DNA from: Sulfurimonas sp.
Lineage (GTDB): Bacteria; Campylobacterota; Campylobacteria; Campylobacterales; Sulfurimonadaceae
Direction of reading: 5' to 3'
Length of the DNA stretch: 20,027 nt
Assembly: GCA_021157485.1 (NCBI GenBank)
Contig: JAGGWO010000166.1
Span: 1 to 20,027, forward strand
Numbering within the stretch: the stretch's first letter is position 1; the number at the start of each line of letters is the position of its first letter. The notes below the pieces were generated by a model that was given only the letters and a program-made list of their open reading frames with translations, had not been told where the DNA came from and did no database searches. The position numbers were made by a program, and so were the translations under genes. Of this stretch, positions 7,157-14,718 are shown piece after piece.

Positions 7157-8527
7157 TTAATGGAATCCCATAACTTCAAATTGTAAATACCAAATTGAAA
7201 CTGAAACTATATAACCAACTAAGATAGTCCACGCAAATTTCATATGTGTACCAAAAGTATAAATACCATGTAATTTACCCATAACACCTACACCAGCAGC
7301 TGAACCAAAACTAATCAGTGAGCCACCTACACCTGCTGTTAATGTAACAAGCATCCATTGTGAATGAGCAATATCTGGAGCAGCTTTTAAAACTGCAGAC
7401 ATAACTGGAACATTATCTACAATAGCTGAGAGAAAACCAACACCGATATTTACATAAGTTGGATCAAACATAGTATATAAGTGTGCTGCATGACCTAAGA
7501 AACCTGCGAAATGCAGAGCACCAACAGCTGCTAAAATACCGAAGAAAAACAGAAGCGTATCATTCTCAATTTTTGCTACTGATTTATATATTTGAATATC
7601 ATGGTCATGATATTTTTTAAGAGTATATGCGTAAAGTTGTAAAACTGAAAGACCAAAAAGCATTCCCCACATTGGAGGAAGGTGCATTATCTGTTTTCCT
7701 AGAACTGCAATAGAAATAGTAAATACACCTAACCCTATAATTACTTTACCACCTTTGTGGATAACAACTTTTTCAGCACCTTCAATTCGAGCAGGTGCTC
7801 CCTCTGGGACAAAACGAGAAAGTAAAAATCCAGTAATAGCCCAACCAATAATAGCTGATGGGAAAAGGTATATAAAATCTATAAATGCACCTTTACCGGC
7901 AGACCATGCCATAAGCGTTGTAATATCACCAAATGGAGACCATGCACCACCTGCATTTGCAGCAACTACAATATTGATAGCGGCAGGGACAAGAAACGCT
8001 TTGTTCTCTTTTTCAATAGTTATCAAAACTGTTGAGAGAATAAGAGCGGTCGTAAGGTTATCTGCAACAGGGGAGATAAAGAATGCTAAAAGTCCTGTTA
8101 TCCAAAAAAGTTTTCTATAGCCATATCCGGCATCAACAAGTTTTTCTTTAAGTGCATCAAAAACATTTCTTTCAATCAATGCTTCAATAAAGGTCATTGC
8201 AACAAATAAAAAGAAGAAAATCTCTGCTATCTCTAAAATAAGATGCGCTATCTCTGTGTCAAATGCTCCAAAGTTTAAGTCATTAATTGCATAGTAAGCG
8301 CCAAGAAGAACAAACATAAAAGTACCTGTAAACAGTGCTGGTTTAGCCTTGTTAATATGATATTTTTCTTCTGCAGCAATAAAGTAATAACCTACTACAA
8401 ATATTGTTAATAACAACCAACCAAATGGTTCAGTTGCCAAATCAACTGCATGACCTGCAGCATGTGCAGCAGTGGTTGCAAACGCAGCTACACTAGTTAA
8501 ACCCAGTAACGATAGAATTTTTAACAT
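7157..8527 (-). CDS. nhaD: NhaD-type Na+/H+ antiporter
   Basis: This is a 456-residue inner-membrane protein of the ion transporter superfamily; NhaD antiporters expel Na+ (or Li+) in exchange for H+. The N-terminus MLKILSLLGLTSVAAFATTAAHA looks like a signal sequence, and about 11-12 hydrophobic helices follow. NhaD-like signatures are visible: FFFLFVAMTFIEALIERNVF near residue 110, ISPVADNLTTALILS near 155, NAGGAWSPFGDITTLMAW near 196, and AIVDNVPVMSAVL near 367; the buried Asp-Asn pairs in the second and fourth are candidate ion-binding residues. Its SD GAGGAG is made from the last two codons of nadB, and only 2 bases separate the genes. Na+ as the substrate is inferred from the family; nothing in the sequence proves it. 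I see no regulatory element of its own. Confidence 0.88.
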   Translation of the reverse strand: MLKILSLLGLTSVAAFATTAAHAAGHAVDLATEPFGWLLLTIFVVGYYFIAAEEKYHINKAKPALFTGTFMFVLLGAYYAINDLNFGAFDTEIAHLILEIAEIFFFLFVAMTFIEALIERNVFDALKEKLVDAGYGYRKLFWITGLLAFFISPVADNLTTALILSTVLITIEKENKAFLVPAAINIVVAANAGGAWSPFGDITTLMAWSAGKGAFIDFIYLFPSAIIGWAITGFLLSRFVPEGAPARIEGAEKVVIHKGGKVIIGLGVFTISIAVLGKQIMHLPPMWGMLFGLSVLQLYAYTLKKYHDHDIQIYKSVAKIENDTLLFFFGILAAVGALHFAGFLGHAAHLYTMFDPTYVNIGVGFLSAIVDNVPVMSAVLKAAPDIAHSQWMLVTLTAGVGGSLISFGSAAGVGVMGKLHGIYTFGTHMKFAWTILVGYIVSVSIWYLQFEVMGFH

Positions 8528-8529
8528 TC

Positions 8530-9972
8530 TTACTCCTCTAATCTTGTGTGAACTCCAACAGACTCTTTACGAGAAAGAGCTGAGATAACTATCTCTTTTG
8601 CTGTGAGTAAACGAAATTTCAATAGTCTACCAATTTTTTCATTTAAAAGAACATTAATTGAGCTTAAAGCGTCATTTAATCCACTTTTTGTCCTAATTAT
8701 TGAGACATTTTCCCACATAATACGGCGAAGCTGATTCTTTTTCGCCTTATCTTCTTTGAGGCTCATTACCTCATCAGTTATACCAAACTCTATAAACTCT
8801 TTTTTACCACTTGATTTTATAATATCAAGAGCTGCCTCTTTTGCAAAAACTAAACCTTCTAAAAGTGAGTTTGAGGCAAGTCTGTTTGCTCCATGAACTC
8901 TAGTTGAGGCGACTTCACCTATTGCATAAAGATTCTTCACATTAGGAACTCGTCCTTTTAAGTCACTCTTTATTCCACCAATAGCATAATGAAACGCAGG
9001 AGAAATCGGAACTCTTTGTGAAGGTACATTAAACCCCAAAGCTCTTAAGTTTTTACATATATTTGGAAATCTTTCCTCAAAATATTTTTCATCAAAATTA
9101 TTAAATGCAAGATAGAGTTGCATTCCTGTTTTTTTCTTATATTCGTACATAGACTTACTTACTATATCACGCGAAGCAAGCTCTCCTCTCTCATCATACT
9201 CAAACAGAAATCTTTTACCATTTTCATCTTCAATAGTTGCACCCTCACCTCTCAATGCTTCTGTGAGCAACATTTTTTGAGCGTTTTTACTATCTACAAA
9301 TACTGTTGGATGAAACTGTAACATCTCCATTCTCTCAAGTTCAATTCCTTTCATCAAACAGAGACCTTGCATATCAGCACTTATACATGGTGCGTTTGTA
9401 TGGTACTCATAAAGTGAACCAACTCCACCACTCGCAATAATTACATTTTTTGCATATATATTTCTACATTGACGATGGTCTAAAACTGTAACACCATAAC
9501 ATTCACCGCTCTTAATAAGCAAGTCAACAACTCGGGTATCACTCAGCATTGCGTGAGGATTATGTTCTAATAAAAAATGATGTAGATATCTACCAGTAGC
9601 ATCTCCACCGGCATGAAGAATTCTTTCACATGAGTGAGCTGCTTCTTTCGTATAAAGAAGTTTTCTATTTTCATCATGGTCAAACTCAAAACCATTTTTT
9701 ATCAAATCATCAATAGCTTCAATGGAGTTTTCACTTAATATTTTTACAGCTTCTTCATCACAAAGTCCATCGCCAGCTTCAAGTGTGTCTTTTATATGCG
9801 CTGGTATATCATCTTTATCTCGAGCAAGAGCAACCCCGCCTTGAGCATAAAAAGTATTGCATTTAAAAGTTTCACGTTTATTTATAACCAGAACTTTTTT
9901 ATCTTTTGGCAGTTTCATCGCCGCATAAAGACCAGCAATTCCAGCACCTATAATGATTACGTCATATCTCAT
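8530..9972 (-). CDS. nadB: L-aspartate oxidase
   Basis: This FAD enzyme oxidises L-aspartate to iminoaspartate, which NadA condenses to quinolinate in NAD synthesis. It has 480 residues, somewhat shorter than E. coli NadB (540) because of a short C-terminal helical domain. Visible motifs: the FAD dinucleotide fold GAGIAGLY (residues 9-16), NTFYAQGGVALA near 40, HAGGDATGRYLHH, ASGGVGSLYEY, MLQFHPTVF, EALRGEGA, SRDIVSKSMYEY, HYAIGGI and the long NRLASNSLLEGLVFAKEAA. The TFYAQGG and HPTVF blocks favour NadB over the related fumarate reductase or succinate dehydrogenase flavoproteins. Its ATG abuts the stop of the upstream lipoprotein gene with no gap. nadA and nadC are not in the window. Confidence 0.93.
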   Translation of the reverse strand: MRYDVIIIGAGIAGLYAAMKLPKDKKVLVINKRETFKCNTFYAQGGVALARDKDDIPAHIKDTLEAGDGLCDEEAVKILSENSIEAIDDLIKNGFEFDHDENRKLLYTKEAAHSCERILHAGGDATGRYLHHFLLEHNPHAMLSDTRVVDLLIKSGECYGVTVLDHRQCRNIYAKNVIIASGGVGSLYEYHTNAPCISADMQGLCLMKGIELERMEMLQFHPTVFVDSKNAQKMLLTEALRGEGATIEDENGKRFLFEYDERGELASRDIVSKSMYEYKKKTGMQLYLAFNNFDEKYFEERFPNICKNLRALGFNVPSQRVPISPAFHYAIGGIKSDLKGRVPNVKNLYAIGEVASTRVHGANRLASNSLLEGLVFAKEAALDIIKSSGKKEFIEFGITDEVMSLKEDKAKKNQLRRIMWENVSIIRTKSGLNDALSSINVLLNEKIGRLLKFRLLTAKEIVISALSRKESVGVHTRLEE

Positions 9973-10143
9973 CTACTTTTCACAACTCTCATTACTCTCT
10001 ACACTCTGCTTTTGAATTATAAACTCTACGTTCTCATCGCCTTCTGGTGCATCGTCACTATAAAAAGGTGCTGCTTTATATCCGCAAGCACTTACACTTA
10101 ACAAAAACACTGCTATAATAAACATATGAAAAATGCCAGTCAA
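9973..10143 (-). CDS. Small outer-membrane-type lipoprotein, LptM/YifL-like
   Basis: This tiny lipoprotein has a clear lipobox, LLSVSAC, followed by CGYKAAPFYSDD. That resembles the C-G-x-K-G-P-x-Y start of mature LptM (YifL), a chaperone that helps mature the LptD translocon in E. coli. I favour the TTG start at 10143 (57 codons including stop), because AGAGG at 10155-10151 lies 7 bases upstream. A TTG at 10173 would put an unlikely charged segment before the signal peptide, and an ATG at 10125 has no ribosome-binding site. The stop TAG directly abuts the nadB ATG, so the gene leads the nadB-nhaD operon. The LptM relationship is an inference from a very short motif; a generic lipoprotein is the alternative. 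Confidence 0.65.
   Translation of the reverse strand: MTGIFHMFIIAVFLLSVSACGYKAAPFYSDDAPEGDENVEFIIQKQSVESNESCEK
10111..10119 (+). promoter_or_regulatory. Extended -10 promoter of the DUF721-uvrC operon
   Basis: TGCTATAAT on the plus strand is a perfect extended -10 element (TGn plus TATAAT). Counting 7 bases on from the box puts +1 at 10126, the A of the DUF721 ATG, so the transcript may be leaderless. The box lies inside the opposite-strand lipoprotein gene, over its signal-peptide codons. Confidence 0.65.
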
Positions 10144-10569
10144 ATTATTTCCTCTATTCAAAATAAACCTCAATTTTCTAAACTATCTAAGTTTTCATGT
10201 ATAAAAAAAATACAATCCATCTTTGTACCAGCTCTGCAAAGAATGATAAAATTTGCGTACATAAAAAATGAAACTCTCTATTTTGTACTAAATCATCCAG
10301 CTGGTAAACAAGAGTTTGATAATAATATACAAAATATTAAAAGCGCTTTAAATTTCCATACTCCAGAGGAATGCAGTGAGACTTTGATACGAGACATCAA
10401 GGCATTTGTAACTCACACACCAAGAACTATAACAAAAATAGAGCCAAAAGAGATACAAAGATATACTGAGAGAGCTACTGGTGACTTTGAGATTGATATC
10501 AAAGATGAGAAATTAAACAGTTTAGTAAAAAGTATTCAAGATATAATTAAAGAAAAAAATGACACTTAA
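10126..10569 (+). CDS. DUF721 (DciA-like) protein
   Basis: This 147-residue soluble protein is of a type common upstream of other genes in Campylobacterota. Residues about 20-75 ([39 protein letters not shown] in two stretches) follow the DUF721 pattern: an amphipathic helix, then beta-strands 'g.LyF.l.....qeL', then a helix. In other bacteria DUF721 includes DciA, which helps load the replicative helicase. Whether this divergent short version does so is unknown. The C-terminal half is charged and probably helical. ATG 10126 is the only plausible start, since the next in-frame Met is residue 40. There is no SD sequence upstream; the start coincides with the predicted transcription start. The 3' end overlaps uvrC by 11 bases. 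Confidence 0.72.
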   Translation: MKNASQIISSIQNKPQFSKLSKFSCIKKIQSIFVPALQRMIKFAYIKNETLYFVLNHPAGKQEFDNNIQNIKSALNFHTPEECSETLIRDIKAFVTHTPRTITKIEPKEIQRYTERATGDFEIDIKDEKLNSLVKSIQDIIKEKNDT

Positions 10570-12337
10570 AGAAACCGTAAATCAACTCCCCTCTTGCGCA
10601 GGTGTATACCAATATTATGACAAAAATGGCAGACTGCTTTATGTCGGAAAAGCAAAAAATCTAAAAAATCGCGTAAAGAGTTATTTTGGCTCAAATCTTT
10701 CACTTAGAATCCAAAAGATGATATCTCAAACTATTTCAATGGATTATATTGTTGTAAATTCTGAGCATGATGCACTTATTTTAGAGAACTCACTCATCAA
10801 GCAGTTAAATCCAAAATACAATATTCTCTTACGTGATGATAAAACCTACCCATATATATATGTTGATAATGCTGATGAGTTTCCGAGATTTGAAATAACA
10901 AGAAAAATTATAAAAAGTAAAGATATCAGCTACTACGGTCCATACTCAGTTGGAGCTAGAGATATTTTGGATTCCATCTATGAGATATGTAAACTTGTAC
11001 AGAAAAAAGGATCTCTAAAATCTAAAAAACTCTGTCTTTATCATCAAATAGATAAGTGTCTAGGTCCTTGTGAACTTCCAGTTACTCAAAGCAGATACAA
11101 AGAAGAGTTGAACTTAGCAACTTCTCTTATACAAAATAAAAGCAGTTTAATTAAAAAACTTCAAGAAAAAATGGAGTTTTATGCCCAAGAGTTGCGTTTT
11201 GAAGAGGCAGGAGAACTTAGGGATAGAATAGAAAAAATTAGTCGCTCTGAGATAAAGAGCGAAATAGACTTCGCAAGCAATGAGAATTACGATATATTTG
11301 TAATACAAAATTCAGATACAAGAGCTGTAGTTGTTAGAATCTTTATGCGTGAGGGAAAGATAATTTCCTCATCACATGATTTTATTCAGCTAAATGATGG
11401 ATTTGATGAAGACGAATTATATAGTCGCGTTTTACTGGAGTTTTATTCAGGGGAGAAGCCTCCTATTGTCGCTCCTATTTTGTTGGCAAAAGAGTTTCAA
11501 AATATACAAATCATAAAAGAGCATCTTAGCAAAGTGTTTGAGAGAAAAGCTTCACTCATTACTCCTTTAAAAGGAAAGAAAAAACAGCTTATAGAGTTAG
11601 CTCTGCTAAACGCTAATGAACTTCTAAGAAGAGATAAAAACTCTAGTGACAGAAAAATATTGCAAGAGCTCAAAGAGCTATTTAATCTACAAAAGATTCC
11701 CTCACGAGTAGAAGTGTTTGATAACTCACATATGTCAGGAGTTGCAACTGTTGGAGCAATGATAGTTTATGATAATGATAAGTTTGATAAAAAAAGTTAT
11801 AGAACTTATCATCTTGAAGCCAAAGATGAATATGCTCAGATGAGAGAAACACTTACAAGAAGAGTTGAAAGTTTTTCCAAGAACTCTCCTCCAGATTTAT
11901 GGATAATAGATGGTGGGGCAACACTCCTTAAGTTAGCATCTGAGATTTTAGAGTCTAATGGTGTTTATTTAGATGTAGTTGCAATATCCAAAGAGAAGAT
12001 AGATGCTAAAGCTCATCGTGCTAAAGGTAAAGCAAATGATATGCTACATACCACAGATGAGATATTTAGACTAAAAAACTCTGATAAGAGATTGCAATGG
12101 GCACAAAACTTAAGAGATGAAGCGCACCGCTGTGCAATTGCGTTTCATAAAAAGACAAAACTAAAGCTAGACAAAGAGAGTAAACTACTAAGTCTTAAAG
12201 GAATTTCTGAAGCTAAAATCATAAAACTTTTAAAACATTTTGGAACTTTTGAGGAGTTAAAAAAAGTAACAATTGAGGAGATAAGTACTGTTTTAAGCCT
12301 AAATGATGCAAAAATTATTAAAAAATATTACAACTAA
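10559..12337 (+). CDS. uvrC: Excinuclease ABC subunit C
   Basis: UvrC makes both incisions flanking bulky DNA lesions in nucleotide excision repair. It is full length at 592 residues. Domain order: GIY-YIG nuclease at 13-95 (GVY at 15-17, YVG at 28-30, catalytic Arg38 and Glu76), Cys-rich linker with [13 protein letters not shown] near 160-172, UVR motif for UvrB contact at about 200-230 ([20 protein letters not shown]), RNase H-like 5' nuclease domain from about 380 (Asp388 in VFDNSHMSG, second Asp in WIIDGG), and tandem helix-hairpin-helix at about 535-590 ([20 protein letters not shown]). The four cysteines of the linker may bind an iron-sulfur cluster, as reported for E. coli UvrC. No strong SD precedes its ATG; translation is probably coupled to the DUF721 gene it overlaps. 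Confidence 0.96.
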   Translation: MTLKETVNQLPSCAGVYQYYDKNGRLLYVGKAKNLKNRVKSYFGSNLSLRIQKMISQTISMDYIVVNSEHDALILENSLIKQLNPKYNILLRDDKTYPYIYVDNADEFPRFEITRKIIKSKDISYYGPYSVGARDILDSIYEICKLVQKKGSLKSKKLCLYHQIDKCLGPCELPVTQSRYKEELNLATSLIQNKSSLIKKLQEKMEFYAQELRFEEAGELRDRIEKISRSEIKSEIDFASNENYDIFVIQNSDTRAVVVRIFMREGKIISSSHDFIQLNDGFDEDELYSRVLLEFYSGEKPPIVAPILLAKEFQNIQIIKEHLSKVFERKASLITPLKGKKKQLIELALLNANELLRRDKNSSDRKILQELKELFNLQKIPSRVEVFDNSHMSGVATVGAMIVYDNDKFDKKSYRTYHLEAKDEYAQMRETLTRRVESFSKNSPPDLWIIDGGATLLKLASEILESNGVYLDVVAISKEKIDAKAHRAKGKANDMLHTTDEIFRLKNSDKRLQWAQNLRDEAHRCAIAFHKKTKLKLDKESKLLSLKGISEAKIIKLLKHFGTFEELKKVTIEEISTVLSLNDAKIIKKYYN

Positions 12338-12366
12338 GTTTTATTTTCATTCATTTATGATATATT

Positions 12367-12375
12367 TGTGATAAT
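12367..12375 (+). promoter_or_regulatory. Candidate extended -10 promoter of the signalling operon
   Basis: TGTGATAAT matches TGn plus five of six bases of TATAAT, 33 bases before the PAS gene ATG, predicting a start near 12382. AAGG at 12397-12400 is the ribosome-binding site. This is the only good promoter I see in the gap after uvrC, and genes through 18416 follow with short gaps, so it probably drives all four. Confidence 0.5.
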
Positions 12376-12407
12376 TATAGTCATAGTACTAAATATAAGG
12401 TTTTTTA

Positions 12408-12848
12408 ATGAGCACAGAACAAGAATTTGTAGATCTTAGAGTTACACCTATTGATGAAGAGTATATGTATGTTGGTGATGTAATAATCTCTCAAACTGAT
12501 TTAAAAGGTGTGATAACATTTGCTAATAGAATGTTTTGCGACACATCTGGATACAGAGTAAGTGAACTTATTGGACAACCACATAGCATCATCAGGCATC
12601 CAGATATGCCTAAAGCTGCATTTGAAAAAATGTGGGAAACAATAAAATCAGGTCAATCTTGGAATGGTTTGGTAAAAAACTTGAGAAAAGATGGTTTATA
12701 CTACTGGGTTGACACAGAGATACTACCTCTTACGGATGCTGATGACAATGTTACTGGTTATATAGCTGCAAGAAAACCTGCCTCACGTAAAAATATCGAA
12801 GAGACAAAAGAGATATACGCAAAAATGCTAGAAATAGAAAAATCATAA
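12408..12848 (+). CDS. Stand-alone Aer/CetB-type PAS protein, probable FAD redox sensor
   Basis: This 146-residue soluble protein is essentially a single PAS domain (about residues 15-130) with a short helical tail. It closely follows the PAS domain of the E. coli aerotaxis receptor Aer. FANRMFCDTSGY, then QPHSIIRHPDMPKAAFEKMW, then W-N-G-LVKNLRKDGLYYWV align without gaps. Aer residues remembered as important for FAD binding or signalling (Asn34, His53, Arg57, Asp60, Phe66, Trp70) all fall on identical residues here at a constant offset of 6: Asn40, His59, Arg63, Asp66, Phe72 and Trp76. FAD binding and redox sensing are therefore likely, as for CetB of Campylobacter. It has no membrane or output domain, so it must act through a partner. 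The next gene starts 16 bases on, which points to the Hpt protein or the kinase. Confidence 0.85.
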   Translation: MSTEQEFVDLRVTPIDEEYMYVGDVIISQTDLKGVITFANRMFCDTSGYRVSELIGQPHSIIRHPDMPKAAFEKMWETIKSGQSWNGLVKNLRKDGLYYWVDTEILPLTDADDNVTGYIAARKPASRKNIEETKEIYAKMLEIEKS

Positions 12849-12864
12849 GGACGAGGAATAGTTA

Positions 12865-14706
12865 ATGTTAATTTATAATTTTCAAAAAGAATTTATAGGT
12901 ATAGACGAAGCTGATTTAGAGGTATTTGGATTTGCTAATCTTTCTGAATTAAAAGCCGAATCATCTGATTTTGCAGATATGTTTGTGCGAACACCTGGGT
13001 ATATACATAACTTTAAACATGTTCATTGGATAGACTTTGTTACATGTGCTGATCCTTCTGAACAATCAAAAGTAATCATAGAGATAAACTCTAAAACTTT
13101 TAAAGCCATTCTAGATATAGAGACTATATATCTTTCAGACAATCCTACATCAAAAGCATATTTAATACATTTAAATAATTTAAGAAGTTTAACTCTTCAA
13201 GAAAATGGTGAATTTTCTGAAGATATAGCTAGAAAAAAACCACCAAAGATTGAACCTACTGTTGGTCATGCATTTAACCTCTCAAAAGAAGAGGAAGCTG
13301 AAATTGAAGAAGTTCCAGAGCTTGAAGGTTTTAAACCATTTGAAGATATTCAAGATACTCCTGAAGTTCACGAAGAAGTCCAAGAGATTCAAGAACCTAC
13401 ACCAGCAGCACCTCTTGATATATCATTTGACGATGATGACATTGACACCTCTATGTTTGAGACAAGCGAAGAAAAACCGGCAAAAGTTGAAACTCCAACT
13501 GTAGAAATTGAGAAAAGCGTTGCAGTTGACCCACTCAGTTTAGACTTAGATGATTTAGGATTTGAAGAGGAGCAAATACCTCAAGAGAAAACTCAAGCAG
13601 TAGCTGTAGAAGAAGATGATGGCTTTGATTATAGCTACAACTTTGACCCACAAGTTGCTTCTGATGAACTTGGACTTCCTATTGATTTGATTGAAGAATT
13701 TATTCAAGATTTTATAGCTCAAGCTAAAGAGTTTAAAGATGAACTATACAGCTCGTTAGATGAAGGCGATACAGATAATGTAAAAATACTTTCACACAAA
13801 CTCAAAGGTGTTGCAGCAAACTTAAGAATTGAAGATGCGTTTAATACACTGAGCATCATAAATACTTCATCAGATATTACTGAAGTAGGGAAATATCTTA
13901 ATATCTTCTATAAAATAATTGCTAAATTATCTGGTGAAGAGATTCAGGTGGCACAACCAGCTGCTACTCAAGCTAGTGCAGTGGAGCCAGAAGAAGAAAC
14001 CATAGAAATCCAAGAGCCAACTGTTAAAGATGATGATATTTTTGGTGATGACATACTTCTTGATTTTAAAGAAGAAGAACCAGAAGAAGAGAAAGAGCCT
14101 CAAAAAGAACCAGAGGAAGAAGATGATGATTTATATCTAGACTTTGATGTAGGTATAAAAGATTCTGAAGTACCTCAAAAAATTGAGATGCCAGAATTAG
14201 CCGATGATGACTTTTTAAATGATGAGAGTGAAGACACAGTTGACATAGATGACTTACTCTCAATTGATGAAGAAGTAAACACTAAAGATTTAGAGATTGA
14301 CAGTGACAACATAGAATCGATGCATGAAGAAGATGAGATAGATATAGACCTTCGTGAAATTGAAGAACCAACTGTTGAAAAGGAAGCGGAGGAACTGCTC
14401 GATATTGAATACTCTAAAGAGTTAATTGCAAACGAAATTGGTTTAGACCAAGAGAGTTTTAATGAAATATTTGAAGATTATATTCAAGATAGCCAATCAT
14501 CCGCAGACACTATACGTGAAGCAATAACAGAAGGTGATTTTACTAAGTGTAAAAAAGAGACTCTAAAGTTAAAAGGTATGAGCGACAATATGAGAGTTCA
14601 TGCTTTTAAAGATGAGTTGAATAGTTTAACAAGCTCAACAGATAAAGATATGCTTCTTAAAGCAGTTACAAAAATTGATGCAGTAATTGCACAAATTTCA
14701 AAATAA
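12865..14706 (+). CDS. PAS-like protein with one Hpt domain and one histidine-less Hpt domain
   Basis: The protein has 613 residues, with no signal peptide or membrane segment. Residues 1-110 look like a degenerate PAS domain (EFIGIDEADLEVFGFANLSEL, then strands VIIEINSKTFKAIL). Two highly acidic Glu/Asp/Pro-rich linkers (about 120-265 and 355-500) separate it from two four-helix Hpt modules. Hpt1, about 270-350, has the phosphoacceptor motif SHKLKGVAANLRI with His311. Hpt2, about 520-613, has the matching TLKLKGMSDNMRV, with Leu567 (codon CTA) in the His position, so it cannot be phosphorylated there. The intact Hpt would carry phosphate between a hybrid-kinase receiver and a response regulator, and both are encoded just downstream. 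GAGGA precedes the ATG by about 7 bases. Not a known named protein to me. Confidence 0.8.
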   Translation: MLIYNFQKEFIGIDEADLEVFGFANLSELKAESSDFADMFVRTPGYIHNFKHVHWIDFVTCADPSEQSKVIIEINSKTFKAILDIETIYLSDNPTSKAYLIHLNNLRSLTLQENGEFSEDIARKKPPKIEPTVGHAFNLSKEEEAEIEEVPELEGFKPFEDIQDTPEVHEEVQEIQEPTPAAPLDISFDDDDIDTSMFETSEEKPAKVETPTVEIEKSVAVDPLSLDLDDLGFEEEQIPQEKTQAVAVEEDDGFDYSYNFDPQVASDELGLPIDLIEEFIQDFIAQAKEFKDELYSSLDEGDTDNVKILSHKLKGVAANLRIEDAFNTLSIINTSSDITEVGKYLNIFYKIIAKLSGEEIQVAQPAATQASAVEPEEETIEIQEPTVKDDDIFGDDILLDFKEEEPEEEKEPQKEPEEEDDDLYLDFDVGIKDSEVPQKIEMPELADDDFLNDESEDTVDIDDLLSIDEEVNTKDLEIDSDNIESMHEEDEIDIDLREIEEPTVEKEAEELLDIEYSKELIANEIGLDQESFNEIFEDYIQDSQSSADTIREAITEGDFTKCKKETLKLKGMSDNMRVHAFKDELNSLTSSTDKDMLLKAVTKIDAVIAQISK

Positions 14707-14718
14707 AGGTCTAAATAG

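Noticed and set aside
7755..8120. Plus-strand frame of 121 residues opposite nhaD
   Set aside because: Antisense to a well-conserved transporter, with no recognisable domain or ribosome-binding site.
13250..13504. Second-frame peptide within the acidic linker of the Hpt protein
   Set aside because: The Lys/Leu-rich product is the frame-shifted reading of a Glu/Asp-rich repeat region, not an independent gene.
13230..14400. GAAGAAG-rich, repeat-like DNA that could be taken for a tandem repeat
   Set aside because: No fixed repeat unit or period; it reflects codons for an acidic, disordered linker.
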